A DNA stretch of 64,000 nucleotides from Collimonas humicola (GCF_018304945.1 NZ_JAGQEE010000006.1:1-64000), one strand, 5' to 3'. Numbered from the stretch's first letter, positions 18,932 through 29,317 are shown. A program made the numbers and translations. Notes: generated from the letters alone by a model not told the origin.

Positions 18932-21244
18932 ATGGATTCGATGATCGATAAAAAAGAAGAGCTCCGCCAACAATTACGCCAAGCGGCGCTTGAATATCAC
19001 GAGTTTCCGACCCCCGGGAAAATCAGCGTAACTCCTACCAAATTGCTTACCAACCAGCGCGATCTGGCGCTGGCCTACTCGCCGGGCGTGGCCGCGGCCT
19101 GTGAAGAAATCGTGGCCGATCCGGCCAATGCCTTCCGCTACACAGCGCGCGGCAACCTGGTGGCGGTCATCACCAACGGCACTGCCGTGCTGGGCCTGGG
19201 CAATATCGGGCCGCTGGCATCCAAGCCGGTGATGGAAGGCAAGGGCGTGCTGTTCAAGAAATTCGCCGGCATCGACGTCTTCGATATCGAGATCAACGAA
19301 CACGATCCGGAAAAGCTGTGCGACATCATCGCCTCGCTGGAACCGACTTTCGGCGGCATCAACCTGGAAGACATCAAGGCCCCTGAATGCTTCGAGATCG
19401 AGCGCAAGCTGCGCGACCGCATGAAGATCCCGGTCTTCCACGATGACCAGCACGGCACCGCCATCATCGTCGGCGCGGCGATCCTGAACGGCCTGAAAGT
19501 GGTCGGCAAGGATATCAAGAACTGCAAGCTGGTTGTCTCCGGCGCCGGCGCTGCAGCGCTGGCCTGCCTGGACCTGATCGTCGATCTCGGCTTCCCGATT
19601 GAAAACATTTTCGTCACCGACCTGGCCGGCGTGGTCTACAAGGGCCGGGTTGAACTGATGGATCCGGACAAGGAACGCTTTGCGCGCGAGACCGATGCCC
19701 GCACCCTGGCCGAGCTGATTCCAGGCGCCGACATTTTCCTCGGCCTGTCAGCCGGCGGCGTGCTCAAGCAAGACATGGTGAAGGCGATGGGGCCGCGGCC
19801 GCTGGTGCTGGCGCTGGCCAATCCGACCCCGGAAATCCTGCCGGAAGAAGTCAAGGCAGTGCGCGACGACGCCGTCATGGCGACCGGCCGTTCGGATTAT
19901 CCGAACCAGGTCAACAACGTGCTGTGCTTCCCTTACATTTTCCGCGGCGCCCTCGATTGCGGCGCCACCACCATCACGCGCGAGATGGAAATCGCTGTGG
20001 TGCACGCGATCGCTGAACTGGCGCAAGCCGAGCAGTCGGACATCGTCGCCACCACTTACGGCATCACCAACCTGTCGTTCGGCCCCGAATACATCATTCC
20101 GAAGCCGTTCGATCCGCGCCTGATGATCAAGATCGCGCCGGCAGTGGCCAAGGCTGCAGTGGCCTCGGGTGTCGCCAGCCGGCCGATCCAGGACATGGAA
20201 GCCTACATCGACAAGCTGCAGCAATTCGTCTATCGCAGCGGCACCTTCATGCGGCCATTGTTCCAGATCGCCAAGAAGACCCCGGCCGAGAAGAAACGCA
20301 TCGTCTACGCCGAAGGCGAAGAAGAACGCGTCCTGCGCGCGGTGCAGGTGGTGGTCGACGAAAACCTGGCGCGTCCGATCCTGGTCGGACGTCCGGCGGT
20401 GCTGCAGCAGCGCATCGAACGTTTCGGCCTGCGCCTGAAAGCGGATGTCGATTTTGAAGTGATCAACCCGGATTTCGACGAACGCTACCGCGATTACTGG
20501 CAGACCTTCCTGGCCATGACCAAGCGCCAGGGCGTGACCGAGCAGTACGCCAAGCTGGAAATGCGCCGCCGCCACACGCTGATCGGTTCGATGGCGATCC
20601 ACAAGGGCCACGCCGACGGCATGATCTGCGGTACCTATGGCACCACCAGCCTGCATCTGAACTACATCGACAAAGTCCTCGGCCGGCGCGAAGGCGTCAA
20701 TGTTTACGCGGCGATGAATGCCCTGATCCTGGCGGACCGCCAATTGGTGCTGGTCGATACCCACGTCAATGAAGAACCGACGGCCGAACAGCTGGCCGAG
20801 ATCACGATCCTGGCCGCGGAAGAGATGCTGCGTTTCGGCATCAAGCCGCGCGCGGCCCTGCTGTCTCATTCCAACTTCGGTTCCAGCAACAGTGCTTCGG
20901 CGCAGAAGATGCGCAATGCGCTGGCGATCATCAAGGAACTGGCGCCAGAGCTGGAAGTCGACGGCGAAATGCATGGCGACACCGCGCTTAACATCGAGCT
21001 GCGGCGTCAATTGATGCCGGACTCGACCTTGACGGGTGACGCCAACCTGCTGGTGATGCCGAATATCGATGCCGCCAATATCGCTTACAACCTGCTCAAG
21101 AACACCTGCGGCAACGGTGTCGCGGTCGGCCCGATCCTGCTGGGCTGCGCCAAGCCGGTGCACATCCTGACGCCGTCGGCGACCGTACGCCGCATCGTCA
21201 ACATGACCGCCTTGTGCGTGGTGGATGCGATCTCGGTGCGTTAA
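18932..21244 (+). CDS. maeB: NADP-dependent malic enzyme MaeB
   Basis: A 770-residue two-domain protein. The malic enzyme part (residues 1-430) has [13 protein letters not shown], the catalytic [11 protein letters not shown] and the NAD(P) motif [14 protein letters not shown]. The C-terminal part (about 440-770) is a phosphotransacetylase-like domain ([19 protein letters not shown], then SNFGSSNS), typical of the large MaeB form, where it acts in acetyl-CoA regulation. It makes pyruvate, CO2 and NADPH from malate. Length matches E. coli MaeB. It is monocistronic, with a palindrome upstream and a strong terminator downstream. Confidence 0.96.
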   Translation: MDSMIDKKEELRQQLRQAALEYHEFPTPGKISVTPTKLLTNQRDLALAYSPGVAAACEEIVADPANAFRYTARGNLVAVITNGTAVLGLGNIGPLASKPVMEGKGVLFKKFAGIDVFDIEINEHDPEKLCDIIASLEPTFGGINLEDIKAPECFEIERKLRDRMKIPVFHDDQHGTAIIVGAAILNGLKVVGKDIKNCKLVVSGAGAAALACLDLIVDLGFPIENIFVTDLAGVVYKGRVELMDPDKERFARETDARTLAELIPGADIFLGLSAGGVLKQDMVKAMGPRPLVLALANPTPEILPEEVKAVRDDAVMATGRSDYPNQVNNVLCFPYIFRGALDCGATTITREMEIAVVHAIAELAQAEQSDIVATTYGITNLSFGPEYIIPKPFDPRLMIKIAPAVAKAAVASGVASRPIQDMEAYIDKLQQFVYRSGTFMRPLFQIAKKTPAEKKRIVYAEGEEERVLRAVQVVVDENLARPILVGRPAVLQQRIERFGLRLKADVDFEVINPDFDERYRDYWQTFLAMTKRQGVTEQYAKLEMRRRHTLIGSMAIHKGHADGMICGTYGTTSLHLNYIDKVLGRREGVNVYAAMNALILADRQLVLVDTHVNEEPTAEQLAEITILAAEEMLRFGIKPRAALLSHSNFGSSNSASAQKMRNALAIIKELAPELEVDGEMHGDTALNIELRRQLMPDSTLTGDANLLVMPNIDAANIAYNLLKNTCGNGVAVGPILLGCAKPVHILTPSATVRRIVNMTALCVVDAISVR

Positions 21245-21271
21245 GATCCGAATCAGCAGCAAGAAACGAAA

Positions 21272-21320
21272 GGCCCCGTTTTACCGCCGGATCATCGGCG
21301 GAAAAACGGGGCTTTTTTTT
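21272..21320 (+). terminator. Rho-independent terminator of maeB
   Basis: GCCCCGTTTT pairs with AAAACGGGGC, with an inner CCGCCG/CGGCGG stem, followed by eight T's. Its position 28 bases after the stop is typical. Confidence 0.95.
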
Positions 21321-21420
21321 ATCGCGGCAGCCATGGCGTGCTTTTTTCTTGTTCATCACAGAGCGGGTAAAAACGTGTAACGTAGCGAAAACGGCTGCAC
21401 GATCATTATCAGGAGACGCG

Positions 21421-23073
21421 ATGACCGATTTTCAGCAAAGCCCGCTGATGGGGCAGATGATGAGCCAGCCCTTGCTCATCTCCAGCATTATCCAGCACGC
21501 CGACCGCCATTTCGGCGCCAATGAAATCGTTTCGCGGCGGGTGGAAGGAGACCTGCATCGCTATACCTATAGTGATTGCCACGGCCGCGCGCGCCGGCTC
21601 GCCAATGCCCTCGCCGGCCTCGGCGTCAGGATGGGCGAGCGGGTCGCCACGCTGGCCTGGAACGGCTACCGCCACATGGAAACCTATTACGCCGTCTCCG
21701 GCGCCGGTGCGGTGCTGCATACCATCAATCCGCGCCTGCATCCGGATCTGATCGGCTATATCGCTAACCATGCGGAAGACCAGTACCTGTTCTTCGATAC
21801 CTGCTTCCTGCCGCTGGTGGAAGCGGTGGCGCCGCTCAGCAAAACCATCAAAGGTTATGTCGCGCTGTGCGCCCGCGAGCACATGCCGCAGGACAGCAAG
21901 CTGCCCAATTTGCTGTGCTACGAAGAGCTGCTGGCTGCCAGCTCGGACGATTATCAGTGGCCGCAGTTCGATGAAAATTCCGCTTCCAGTCTGTGCTACA
22001 CCTCCGGCACCACCGGCAATCCCAAAGGCGCCTTGTATTCGCATCGTTCGACGGTGCTGCATTCCCTGGCATCGGTTATGCCGGACACCATGAACATTTC
22101 CGGCCGCGACGCCGTGCTGCCGATCGTGCCGATGTTTCATGTGAACGCCTGGGGCTTGCCGTACGCGGTGCCGCTGACCGGCGCCAAGATGGTGTTTCCC
22201 GGACCGGGGCTGGACGGCAAATCCCTGTATGAATTGTTCGAGCAGGAGCAGGTCACCATTTCCGCCGGCGTGCCGACAGTCTGGCTCGGCCTGCTCAACC
22301 ATATGGAGCAAAACCAGCTGCGCTTCTCCAGCTTCAGGCGCACCATCATCGGCGGTTCCGCCTGTCCGCCGGCGATGATGAAAAGCTTGCGCCATCGCTA
22401 CGGCGTGGAGGTGGTGCATGCCTGGGGCATGACCGAGATGTCGCCGCTGGGCACCACCGGCTGCCTGCAGACAAAACATCTTTCCTTGCCGCTGGAGCAG
22501 CAGGAACTGTTGCTGCAAAAGCAGGGCCACGCCATCTACGGCGTCGACATGAAAATTGTCGACGACCTGGGCAAGGAACTGCCCTGGAATGGCGTCACTT
22601 ACGGCAATCTGCTGGTCAAAGGCCCGTGGATCGTCGCCGGCTATTTCAAGAACGAGGGCGGCGAGGTGCTGCAGGACGGCTGGTTTCCCACCGGCGACGT
22701 CGCCACCATCGACGGCGACGGCTACATGCAGATCACCGACCGCAGCAAGGACGTGATCAAGTCCGGCGGCGAATGGATCAGCAGCATCGCCTTGGAAAAC
22801 ATCGCGATGGCGCATCCGGCGGTACAGATGGCGGCTTGCATCGGGATCTTTCATCCGAAGTGGGATGAACGGCCCTTGCTGGTGGTGGTGCGCAAGCCCG
22901 GCATGGAAGTCAGCGGCGCCGAGCTGCTGGCATTTTTCGAAGGCAAGATCGCCAAATGGTGGACCCCGGATGACGTCGCCTTTGTCGAGGCCTTGCCGAT
23001 CGGCGCCACCGGCAAGCTGTTGAAAAACAAGCTGCGCGAGCAGTTCAAGGCTTATACCTTGCCGACCGCCTGA
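21421..23073 (+). CDS. AMP-dependent acyl-CoA synthetase (medium/long-chain fatty acid or related acid)
   Basis: A 550-residue ANL-superfamily ligase. The AMP-binding P-loop [17 protein letters not shown] lies near residue 195, the A5 motif [11 protein letters not shown] near 337, and the C-terminal hinge [16 protein letters not shown] near 440. A catalytic lysine is in [13 protein letters not shown] near 530. I start it at the ATG at 21421, preceded by AGGAG; a longer frame upstream would run through the maeB terminator. The chain resembles AlkK and the 3-methylmercaptopropionate-CoA ligase DmdB, so the substrate is open. No linked beta-oxidation genes are present. Confidence 0.88.
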   Translation: MTDFQQSPLMGQMMSQPLLISSIIQHADRHFGANEIVSRRVEGDLHRYTYSDCHGRARRLANALAGLGVRMGERVATLAWNGYRHMETYYAVSGAGAVLHTINPRLHPDLIGYIANHAEDQYLFFDTCFLPLVEAVAPLSKTIKGYVALCAREHMPQDSKLPNLLCYEELLAASSDDYQWPQFDENSASSLCYTSGTTGNPKGALYSHRSTVLHSLASVMPDTMNISGRDAVLPIVPMFHVNAWGLPYAVPLTGAKMVFPGPGLDGKSLYELFEQEQVTISAGVPTVWLGLLNHMEQNQLRFSSFRRTIIGGSACPPAMMKSLRHRYGVEVVHAWGMTEMSPLGTTGCLQTKHLSLPLEQQELLLQKQGHAIYGVDMKIVDDLGKELPWNGVTYGNLLVKGPWIVAGYFKNEGGEVLQDGWFPTGDVATIDGDGYMQITDRSKDVIKSGGEWISSIALENIAMAHPAVQMAACIGIFHPKWDERPLLVVVRKPGMEVSGAELLAFFEGKIAKWWTPDDVAFVEALPIGATGKLLKNKLREQFKAYTLPTA

Positions 23074-23099
23074 GCCGCGGGCCTGCCGTCCAGGCGTGC

Positions 23100-24014
23100 T
23101 TATTCAAACTCGTTTGGCTGCTTCCATGGCACGCGTGCGGTCTGTACCTTGATGGCGGCGCGGCCGCAATGATCCGGATGGTCGTCGAAAAACATATGCG
23201 GCCTGAACGCCGCCAGCACATCCGATTTGACGATGCCGCCCATGAAGAAGGTTTCATCGATCGCCACGTCCCAGGCGCGCAGGGTGCGGATCACCCGTTC
23301 GTGGGCCGGCGAGGAACGCGCGGTGACCAGCGCTGTGCGGATCGGCGCCGCGTGGCCATCCGGATTCTTGAAATTGTTCTGGATATAGGACAGCGCCAGC
23401 AGCAGCCGCGCAAACGGCCCTTGCGGCAAGGGCAGCAGGGCGTTTTCCCGCTCATGCCTTTCAAATGCCTCGATTCCTTCGCTCTGGTAAATCTTTTCCG
23501 ATTCATCTGAAAAAATCACGGCGTCGCCATCGAAGGCGATCCGGATCTGGTCCAGCTCCTCCATGGCATTGTCAGGCATCTGGTACAGCAGCGCGGCTGC
23601 CGTGCCTGAGTTGACTGCAGCCTGCACGTCGTCCTCATGGAGCGACAGGAACAGGCTGACATTGAAGGCCTGCAGATAGGGCGCCAGCGAAGCGCCGCCG
23701 GACAGCACCGCACGCGTGATGTCGAGCTGGTAGTGTTTGATCGAATTGAAGATGCGCATCGAGGTTTCGCTGGAATTGCGCGACATCACGACCACTTCGA
23801 CGAAACGCTGGCCGGTCAGCTGGTTCAGTTTCAACAAAGCTTTTACCAGGGCAAAACCGGCTCCCGGCTTGAGAACCTGGTTTTCATTGAGCAGCTGGTG
23901 ACGGCGATAGGCTTCCAATCCTTCCTGGCGGAAGATGGCTTCCTCGATTTCCAGGTCGAACAGTGCGCGGGATGAAATTCCCACTACCAGTAAATTTTCC
24001 AGGGATTGAGGCAT
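23100..24014 (-). CDS. 5'-nucleotidase (cytosolic NT5C1-like, PF06189 type)
   Basis: A 304-residue soluble protein, read from the ATG at 24014. The motifs are LLVVGISSRALFDLE at the N-terminus, RNSSETSMRIFNSI near residue 85, IAFDGDAVIFSDESE near 165 and FFDDHPDHC near 275. These match the family related to vertebrate cytosolic 5'-nucleotidase I, with HAD-type DxD chemistry, which dephosphorylates nucleoside monophosphates. It converges on the acyl-CoA synthetase gene, with 26 bases between their stop codons. The substrate preference cannot be read from sequence. Confidence 0.85.
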   Translation of the reverse strand: MPQSLENLLVVGISSRALFDLEIEEAIFRQEGLEAYRRHQLLNENQVLKPGAGFALVKALLKLNQLTGQRFVEVVVMSRNSSETSMRIFNSIKHYQLDITRAVLSGGASLAPYLQAFNVSLFLSLHEDDVQAAVNSGTAAALLYQMPDNAMEELDQIRIAFDGDAVIFSDESEKIYQSEGIEAFERHERENALLPLPQGPFARLLLALSYIQNNFKNPDGHAAPIRTALVTARSSPAHERVIRTLRAWDVAIDETFFMGGIVKSDVLAAFRPHMFFDDHPDHCGRAAIKVQTARVPWKQPNEFE

Positions 24015-24374
24015 GGATGGGCGGTCTTCAGGTGAATATCGACAGCGCTCATTATAGGCTGAGGTGGCTGCGTTCCCGCAGGCGCCGGGCAAGTGGCGTT
24101 TTTGCCATTTTTTCCGTTGGCGGCGGGATCGATGTTCCCGGGCGTTACGTTACATGTTACGTATCGCGGAAGGGGAAGAGTTCCCCGGAATGAATATTTT
24201 GGAAAGTTTTTATATTTGTGTGAGTCATTGATTTTTAAGGATTTTTTCTATTTTTCAAAGATTTTTGATGACCTGCGGCACCAGCCTGATTGAGCAACTT
24301 TCCGGCTGGCACGTTCTTTGCGGAAAGACGGTAGGCATAGCTGTTATCTGAGTCATCAAAAAGGGAGATAGATC
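24015..24374. other. Gene-free promoter region upstream of the repeat lipoprotein
   Basis: About 360 bases without a gene. The middle (24180-24270) is strongly AT-rich. It holds the leader of the 5'-nucleotidase on one side and a sigma-54-type promoter close to the lipoprotein gene on the other. Confidence 0.7.
24306..24321 (+). promoter_or_regulatory. Sigma-54 (-24/-12) promoter
   Basis: CTGGCACGTTCTTTGC matches the sigma-54 consensus YTGGCACG-N4-TTGC with no mismatch in the conserved blocks and the correct spacing. A start about 12 bases downstream would give a leader of roughly 40 bases to the lipoprotein ATG at 24375. The AT-rich stretch upstream could hold enhancer or IHF sites. A sigma-54 activator is encoded at 40962-42335. 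Confidence 0.85.
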
Positions 24375-25940
24375 ATGAAAGCATCGAAACAAACCGGATT
24401 GCTCACGGCATCCTTGTTACTGACGGTACTGCTCACGGGATGCGGCGGCAGCGGCGGTCTGCAGCTGGGCGGCGGTAAAGGTACCACTGCAAGCACCGGC
24501 ATCAGCGGCACCACGCCGACCGCCCCAACTACACCAACCGCGCCAACCACACCAGTGACGCCGGTCACGCCAGTCACGCCAGTCACACCGACTGCCAGCG
24601 CCGCCAACCTGGTGTCGAATCTCGGCACCACCGTGTCATCCGTAGGCACAGCGGTTGATGGCGCGGGCAATACCGTAATCAGCCAGCTGCCGCTGGTAAG
24701 CCCCTCCACCAAGGCGGCATTGAGCGGCGTGGTCGATAATGCCAGCGGCATCGTTACCGTACTCGGCGGCGGCTTGGCCAACGGCCTGGGTCAGATCGGC
24801 ACGGCACAAGATCCGGTTGGCATCACTGTCGGCAGCACTGGCGGCGTCGTCGCCCAGGTCGGCGCTACCGTGAACAGTGCCGGCCAGGCCGTCTCCAGTC
24901 TCGGCAGCAGCGGACCGCTTAGCGTCCTGGCGCCGGTCACTACGCCGGTGGGAGGGCTGATCAGCACTGTCGGCAACACCGTTTCCGGCACCGTCGCGCC
25001 TATCGTCACCACTGCATTGACTACCGGCCCGGTGCAGCAGTTGACGCAGACGGCCAGCACGGCGATTGTGCCGCTGACCAGCACTGCCGCCACCTTGCTG
25101 CAAACAACCGGCAACGCGACGGCGCTCAACCAGCCGGCTAATTTGTTGCTGGGCGTGGTCGGCAATACCGTCGCCAGCGTCGGCGGCGGCCTGACCGGTT
25201 CCGGCGTCCCGGTCGTCAGCAACCTCGGTCCTGTGCTGACCAATACCGGCAATCTGGTGGGCGGCCTGTCGACCAACGGCATTACCGGCACCGGCCAGCC
25301 GCTGCTGGGAAACAAAACCGGCGGCATCCTGCAACCTGCTGACAACGCAGCGATGAGCGCTCTCGTCGGTCCGCTGGCGCCGGTTGTCGGCGTCGTGAAC
25401 AACCTGACCGGCAGCCTTAGCGGCGCAGCCGGCGCCGGCAGTCCGCTGGCTCCAGTTACAGGCCTGCTGGGTGGCTTGACCGGCGCAGTCGGCAGCTCCG
25501 GCGGCAGCGGTCCGCTGGCTCCGGTTACAGGCTTGCTGGGTGGCTTGACCGGCGCAGTCGGCAGCTCCGGCGGCAGTGGTCCGTTGGCGCCGGTCACCGG
25601 CTTGCTGGGCGGTTTGACCGGCGCAGTCGGCAGCTCCGGTGGGAGTGGTCCTCTGGCTCCGGTTACAAGTTTGCTGGGCGGCGTGAGCGGTGCAGCCGGT
25701 AGCGGTGGAGGCAGCGGTCCTCTGGCTCCTGTGACCGGTTTATTGAGCGGTTTGGGCGGTACGGTTTCCGCGGGCGCCGGTGGCAGTGCGGGCGGCAGCG
25801 CAGCAAGCCCATTGGCCCCGGTGCTTAATCTGGTTGCCGGCTTGACCGGCGGGGTGGCAGCAGGCACCGGCGGCACTGGCGGCAGCGCCCAGGCCGGCGG
25901 CGTAGTGGGTGGCTTGCTGGGCGTCACAGGCAAAAAATAA
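24375..25940 (+). CDS. Repeat-rich Gly/Thr/Val lipoprotein of unknown function
   Basis: A 521-residue predicted lipoprotein: signal with lipobox LLTGC (Cys about residue 22), a Gly-rich patch, then a Thr-Pro linker (TAPTTPVTPVTP). The body is low-complexity, rich in Gly, Val, Thr, Ser and Leu, without aromatic residues. The C-terminal third holds 23-residue repeats with the core GPLAPVTGLLGGLTGAVGSS. Proteins like this are sometimes auto-annotated as collagen-like, but there is no Gly-X-Y periodicity. A surface or matrix role is likely. It is under a sigma-54 promoter, ends in a strong terminator, and is next to a TpsB-type outer-membrane transporter. Confidence 0.75.
   Translation: MKASKQTGLLTASLLLTVLLTGCGGSGGLQLGGGKGTTASTGISGTTPTAPTTPTAPTTPVTPVTPVTPVTPTASAANLVSNLGTTVSSVGTAVDGAGNTVISQLPLVSPSTKAALSGVVDNASGIVTVLGGGLANGLGQIGTAQDPVGITVGSTGGVVAQVGATVNSAGQAVSSLGSSGPLSVLAPVTTPVGGLISTVGNTVSGTVAPIVTTALTTGPVQQLTQTASTAIVPLTSTAATLLQTTGNATALNQPANLLLGVVGNTVASVGGGLTGSGVPVVSNLGPVLTNTGNLVGGLSTNGITGTGQPLLGNKTGGILQPADNAAMSALVGPLAPVVGVVNNLTGSLSGAAGAGSPLAPVTGLLGGLTGAVGSSGGSGPLAPVTGLLGGLTGAVGSSGGSGPLAPVTGLLGGLTGAVGSSGGSGPLAPVTSLLGGVSGAAGSGGGSGPLAPVTGLLSGLGGTVSAGAGGSAGGSAASPLAPVLNLVAGLTGGVAAGTGGTGGSAQAGGVVGGLLGVTGKK
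25437..25800 (+). repeat. 69-bp (23-residue) tandem repeats in the lipoprotein gene
   Basis: Three nearly identical 69-bp units, then two to three diverged ones, each encode (G/S)PLAPVTGLLGGLTGAVGSS. Differences between units are mostly synonymous, so the protein repeat is conserved while the DNA drifts. Confidence 0.85.
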
Positions 25941-25957
25941 ATGCCGGTAGCGATACG

Positions 25958-25990
25958 CAAAAAGCCTTGGTTTTTACCAAGGCTTTTTGT
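25958..25990 (+). terminator. Rho-independent terminator of the repeat lipoprotein gene
   Basis: AAAAAGCCTTGG and CCAAGGCTTTTT form a perfect 12-base stem with a short T-rich loop, 18 bases after the stop. It separates the lipoprotein transcript from the TpsB gene. Confidence 0.93.
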
Positions 25991-26167
25991 TTGCTGGAGA
26001 GGCCAGGCCGTCAAGTCCTGTTGGAACGAGGCGGCGGTGCGCTGCTGAATAAAATAGTTGCACCCAGTGAATTATTGCCGTACTTTAACAGTGACTTCAG
26101 GTCGTGCCTTACCGACTGCGATGAATAGACAGGTTTGCCTTCGATAACGAACGAGAGCCGTAGCCGC

Positions 26168-27886
26168 ATGCAACTATTTAAATCGAAGTGCTCCCGCCGC
26201 GCCGGACTGATCCTGACCGGCAGCGCCTATTGGCTGATGACGATGACTGTTTTGCCTGTACATGCCGACTCGCGCAGTCCGCTGCAAGGTAATCCGACCG
26301 ACACCTTGCCCAAGGCCGAAGCCCCACCCAGCCCGACAGTGACCATCAATGTGCAGACCCAGCCGGTTGATCCGGCCATGCAGAAACTGCTGGCAAGTCA
26401 TCTGACGCCATCGCGTTTCCAGATCGCCGGGATCAAGACCTTGCCGTTCGAAGAAATCGCCGCGCTGTTCGCGCCAATGGCCAATCGCGACACCACCGTG
26501 GCGGAATTGCTGGCGGCTGCCAACAAGGTCACGCAGATGTACCAGGATCGCGGCTACCCGCTTTCCTTCGCCTTCATCCCGGCCCAGACTTTCGAAAATA
26601 ATGTGGTCGTGGTCACGGTGGTGGAAGGCTATGTCAGCAACGTCAAGGTCGAAGGCAATCCGGGCGGCGGCGAAGAGCGCCTGAAACTGATCGCCGAACA
26701 GCTGCAGCAGGACCGGCCCTTGCGGCGCGCCACTTTCGAACGCGTTGCCGGCATTCTCAGTTTGCAGCCAGGGGTCAAGATTGTCGCCAACGTGGCGCCG
26801 CCGACCACCACCGACGGCGCCGCCGACATGGTGCTGACGGTGAAGCGGAATCCGGTAACCGTGGGCGTCGGCGCCGATTACCGGCAGCCCGGGATACGCG
26901 GCCTGCTGACCGCCAGCAGCAACGGCCTGACGCCGCTGGGCGAGCAGGTGACGGTGAGCACGCTGCAGCCGAGCGGCGAACAGCATGAGAAATACTATGC
27001 CTTGAATTATGTCCAGCCGGTCGGCACTGACGGCTTGCTGGCCAAAGCGAACTGGTCTGACTATCGTGCGCAGCCACAAAATGCCGCCTTGTCATCGGTC
27101 GATTACCTGAATCAATATCAAACCAAGACCACGCGCGTTGGTGCGTCTCTCAGCTATCCGGTGATCCTGGATAACACGCATAGCTTGACCGTTGCCGGCG
27201 GCGCTTACTCGGCCGAAAACAGCCAGGTGTTTACCCGTTCGGTGCCGGCGACGCCGATGACCTTGGAACTGAGTTCGCAGGTGCGGGTATTGAGCGCGGA
27301 AGCGTCGTGGACCGATGTCAAGACAGGACCGGACAAGTTACAGCAGACGCGTCAGTTGAATGTCGGTGTCTATAAGGCCTTAAGCTCGCTCGGTACCAGA
27401 AGCGAGAAGAGCAATGTCGATCTGGGCTTTACCAAAGTCACCCTGCAAGCGGCACAGTCAAACCAGCTGCCCGGCGGCTTCGGCGTCGCGGTAGCTGCCA
27501 GCACCCAGTACAGCAGCAACATCCTGCCGACATCGGAGCAGATTGGTTTTGGCGGGAAATTATTCGGCCTGGCTTATCCGGCGGGTGAGTTGGCCGGCGA
27601 TAAAGGCTGGGGGGTATCGGCGGAAATCAATCGTCTGTTTCCCATGGGTTACACCTACCTGAAAACAGTGCAACCGTATTTTCTGGTGGACCATTCGCGA
27701 GTGTATTCCAATGCAGGTCCTTTGAGTCATGACACTTTAGGCTCTGTTGCGCTGGGGGTACGTTTTTCAGATGGTCATTACTACACTCTGGACCTGTCGA
27801 TAGCCAAGCCGGTGGCCGATATTCCTGTCAACTCCAGTTCACGGTCGCCGCGTATCAATGCGGCTTATTCGTATCAGATGGATTGA
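26168..27886 (+). CDS. ShlB/FhaC/HecB-type (TpsB) outer-membrane transporter
   Basis: A 572-residue Omp85-superfamily protein, taken from the ATG at 26168 because it gives a signal peptide (MQLFK..., ending about VHADS); a TTG 33 bases upstream is possible. Residues about 65-210 form POTRA modules (FQIAGIKTLPFEE, YQDRGYPLSFAFIP, VVEGYVSNVKVEGN). The remainder is a beta-barrel with alternating strands and the C-terminal YSYQMD. Two-partner secretion transporters export a partner with a TPS domain, but no tpsA gene is adjacent. Its neighbour is the repeat lipoprotein, separated by a terminator. Confidence 0.85.
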   Translation: MQLFKSKCSRRAGLILTGSAYWLMTMTVLPVHADSRSPLQGNPTDTLPKAEAPPSPTVTINVQTQPVDPAMQKLLASHLTPSRFQIAGIKTLPFEEIAALFAPMANRDTTVAELLAAANKVTQMYQDRGYPLSFAFIPAQTFENNVVVVTVVEGYVSNVKVEGNPGGGEERLKLIAEQLQQDRPLRRATFERVAGILSLQPGVKIVANVAPPTTTDGAADMVLTVKRNPVTVGVGADYRQPGIRGLLTASSNGLTPLGEQVTVSTLQPSGEQHEKYYALNYVQPVGTDGLLAKANWSDYRAQPQNAALSSVDYLNQYQTKTTRVGASLSYPVILDNTHSLTVAGGAYSAENSQVFTRSVPATPMTLELSSQVRVLSAEASWTDVKTGPDKLQQTRQLNVGVYKALSSLGTRSEKSNVDLGFTKVTLQAAQSNQLPGGFGVAVAASTQYSSNILPTSEQIGFGGKLFGLAYPAGELAGDKGWGVSAEINRLFPMGYTYLKTVQPYFLVDHSRVYSNAGPLSHDTLGSVALGVRFSDGHYYTLDLSIAKPVADIPVNSSSRSPRINAAYSYQMD

Positions 27887-28435
27887 ATGCCGATGCATGA
27901 GGGCATGACCGCTTCCTGACCGGGACCCGTCATGCAGATTTTTAGTTGCCATGAGTCATTGGATGACTCCCTTTCCGTGCAAATGAATGTCCAGCAACTG
28001 TTACGCAAACACTAGCAAATCTGCGGCTTCGAAGCGTTTGTTGCATCCCTTTCAATCGATTGAAGGACCGGGGATCGCTCTGCGTTTTTATCCCAATTAA
28101 AGCTATGGAAAGTACGCGCCGATAGTCATTTTCGAGTTACTTATGGGAAATTTTTACTTGCTTAGATGCAAGCATTTTTTTCATAATGTAAAACAATATT
28201 TCAAAACAAAATCGCAGTTTACCTATGAAAATTTCACTAGAGGAATAACTCTATTAATATGTTTCTTAAGGGAAAAATTTATCTTGAGGTAATTTTTAAT
28301 CAGGGCTATGCTGATACCGCGTAGTCCGAAATCAGGTCTCGCGATTTGGGGGTAGAACGTGAGTCTATTTCCCTGCAGATTGCGATACAGCAGGCTACTT
28401 CTTTGATGCGATGAGTGTTTCTTTGGGAGATCACA
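27887..28435. other. 549-base gene-free, AT-rich leader region of the Tad locus
   Basis: No credible ORF on either strand. The part at 28110-28310 is much richer in A/T than the flanks, with several T- and A-runs. A weak CTTGC/GCAAG hairpin followed by T's is near 28157-28180. I could not find a convincing sigma-54 box or sigma-70 pair close to the pilin gene. It probably holds the pilin promoter and regulator sites. Confidence 0.55.
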
Positions 28436-28624
28436 ATGAACGTCAAATTAATGAAATTTCTTCGCGATGAAGATGGCGTTACGGCTATTGAATATGGCCT
28501 GATTGCCGGGCTGGTGGCTGTAGCACTAGTTGTTGCGGTCGGCGCAATGACTAACGGGTTGGGTAGCATATTCACTGACCTCGGCACCAAACTAACAAAC
28601 CTCGGCACCAAGATTGGCACCTAA
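28436..28624 (+). CDS. flp: Flp/Fap-type major pilin
   Basis: A 62-residue prepilin with a GGGAG ribosome binding site. MNVKLMKFLRDEDGVTAIEYGLIAG has the Flp processing site: cleavage after the G of DEDG, with E+5 and Y+6 in VTAIEYGLIA. A hydrophobic helix follows, then a short tail with a repeated (D)LGTKLTNLGTK pattern. The tight adherence pilus is built from this subunit. It is the first gene of the Tad cluster and is followed by the prepilin peptidase. Confidence 0.96.
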   Translation: MNVKLMKFLRDEDGVTAIEYGLIAGLVAVALVVAVGAMTNGLGSIFTDLGTKLTNLGTKIGT

Positions 28625-28695
28625 GACGACTGCATGCAGATTCAGTGCGACGGACCGTTCAGTTGTTCTCAAAGGATAGTTGAACGGAATGGAAA

Positions 28696-29238
28696 ATGCT
28701 GAGCACGAATTTTTTCCTGTTGATCCTGTTCCTGCTGTTTTGCGGCGCGATATTTTCGTACGACTATTTATTCCGGCGAGTTCCAAACGTATTTTTATTA
28801 ATTGCTATCGCTTTGCAGTTGTGCTGCCTGCTGGTGCTGGATAGCGGACTAAACGGGACAGGATGGTTATCTGCTCTATCGGGCTTTGCAGCTGGCTTGG
28901 TTTTTTTTCTGCCCTTGTATGTACTGCGCGCGATGGCAGCCGGAGACGTTAAGTTTTTTGCAGTACTCGGCTTGTTGAGCGGACCTCAGGCATTGCTGCC
29001 AGTCTTCTTGATTGCGTCGGGGATGGCATTTCTGCACGCGTTGTTATTGTATGCCTCGCGTATGGGACTAGCGCCTGGCTTACAGCTGGTTGCAATGCGC
29101 ATGGCGCGCCGGGCGTGGTATCAACGGATACTGGGAAAGCGCGGCAATCGTGTCGGCATTCCTTATGCGGCGTATCTGGCTTTGGCAGCGGCACTGATCT
29201 GTATTCGCAACTCTGGAGCGGTGCCGGGTTTTACTTGA
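28696..29238 (+). CDS. tadV: A24 prepilin peptidase TadV/CpaA
   Basis: A 180-residue polytopic membrane aspartyl protease. Catalytic aspartates are expected in FSYDYLFRRVPN (residue about 24) and in AAGDVKFFAVLG (about 83), which fit the D...(F)GxGD layout of the family. It lacks the cytoplasmic zinc-binding domain of PilD, as small Tad-type peptidases do. It would trim Flp and the TadE/TadG-type pseudopilins. Sits 72 bases after flp. Confidence 0.9.
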   Translation: MLSTNFFLLILFLLFCGAIFSYDYLFRRVPNVFLLIAIALQLCCLLVLDSGLNGTGWLSALSGFAAGLVFFLPLYVLRAMAAGDVKFFAVLGLLSGPQALLPVFLIASGMAFLHALLLYASRMGLAPGLQLVAMRMARRAWYQRILGKRGNRVGIPYAAYLALAAALICIRNSGAVPGFT

Positions 29239-29317
29239 ATGCTTCACGCATGCCGGCGTGACAAGTGGCGGTGATGTGCTGATCGGTTTTGCTTGACTGT
29301 AAAGATCGGGAGCAGGG

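Noticed and set aside
19748-21262. 504-codon frame opposite maeB
   Set aside because: Antisense shadow of a strongly conserved enzyme.
21214-21420. Extension of the acyl-CoA synthetase frame upstream
   Set aside because: It would run through the maeB terminator; the ATG at 21421 has a good ribosome binding site and matches the family N-terminus.
25437-25800. CRISPR-like array
   Set aside because: The repeats are contiguous, without spacers, and in frame inside a coding sequence.
24375-25940. Collagen-like protein
   Set aside because: The glycines do not follow a Gly-X-Y period; the repeats are 23 residues long with a PLAPVTGLLGG core.
28060-28100. Possible sigma-54 promoter before flp (GG-N10-GC)
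   Set aside because: Only the GG and GC dinucleotides fit; the flanking consensus bases are absent and it is over 300 bases from the gene.
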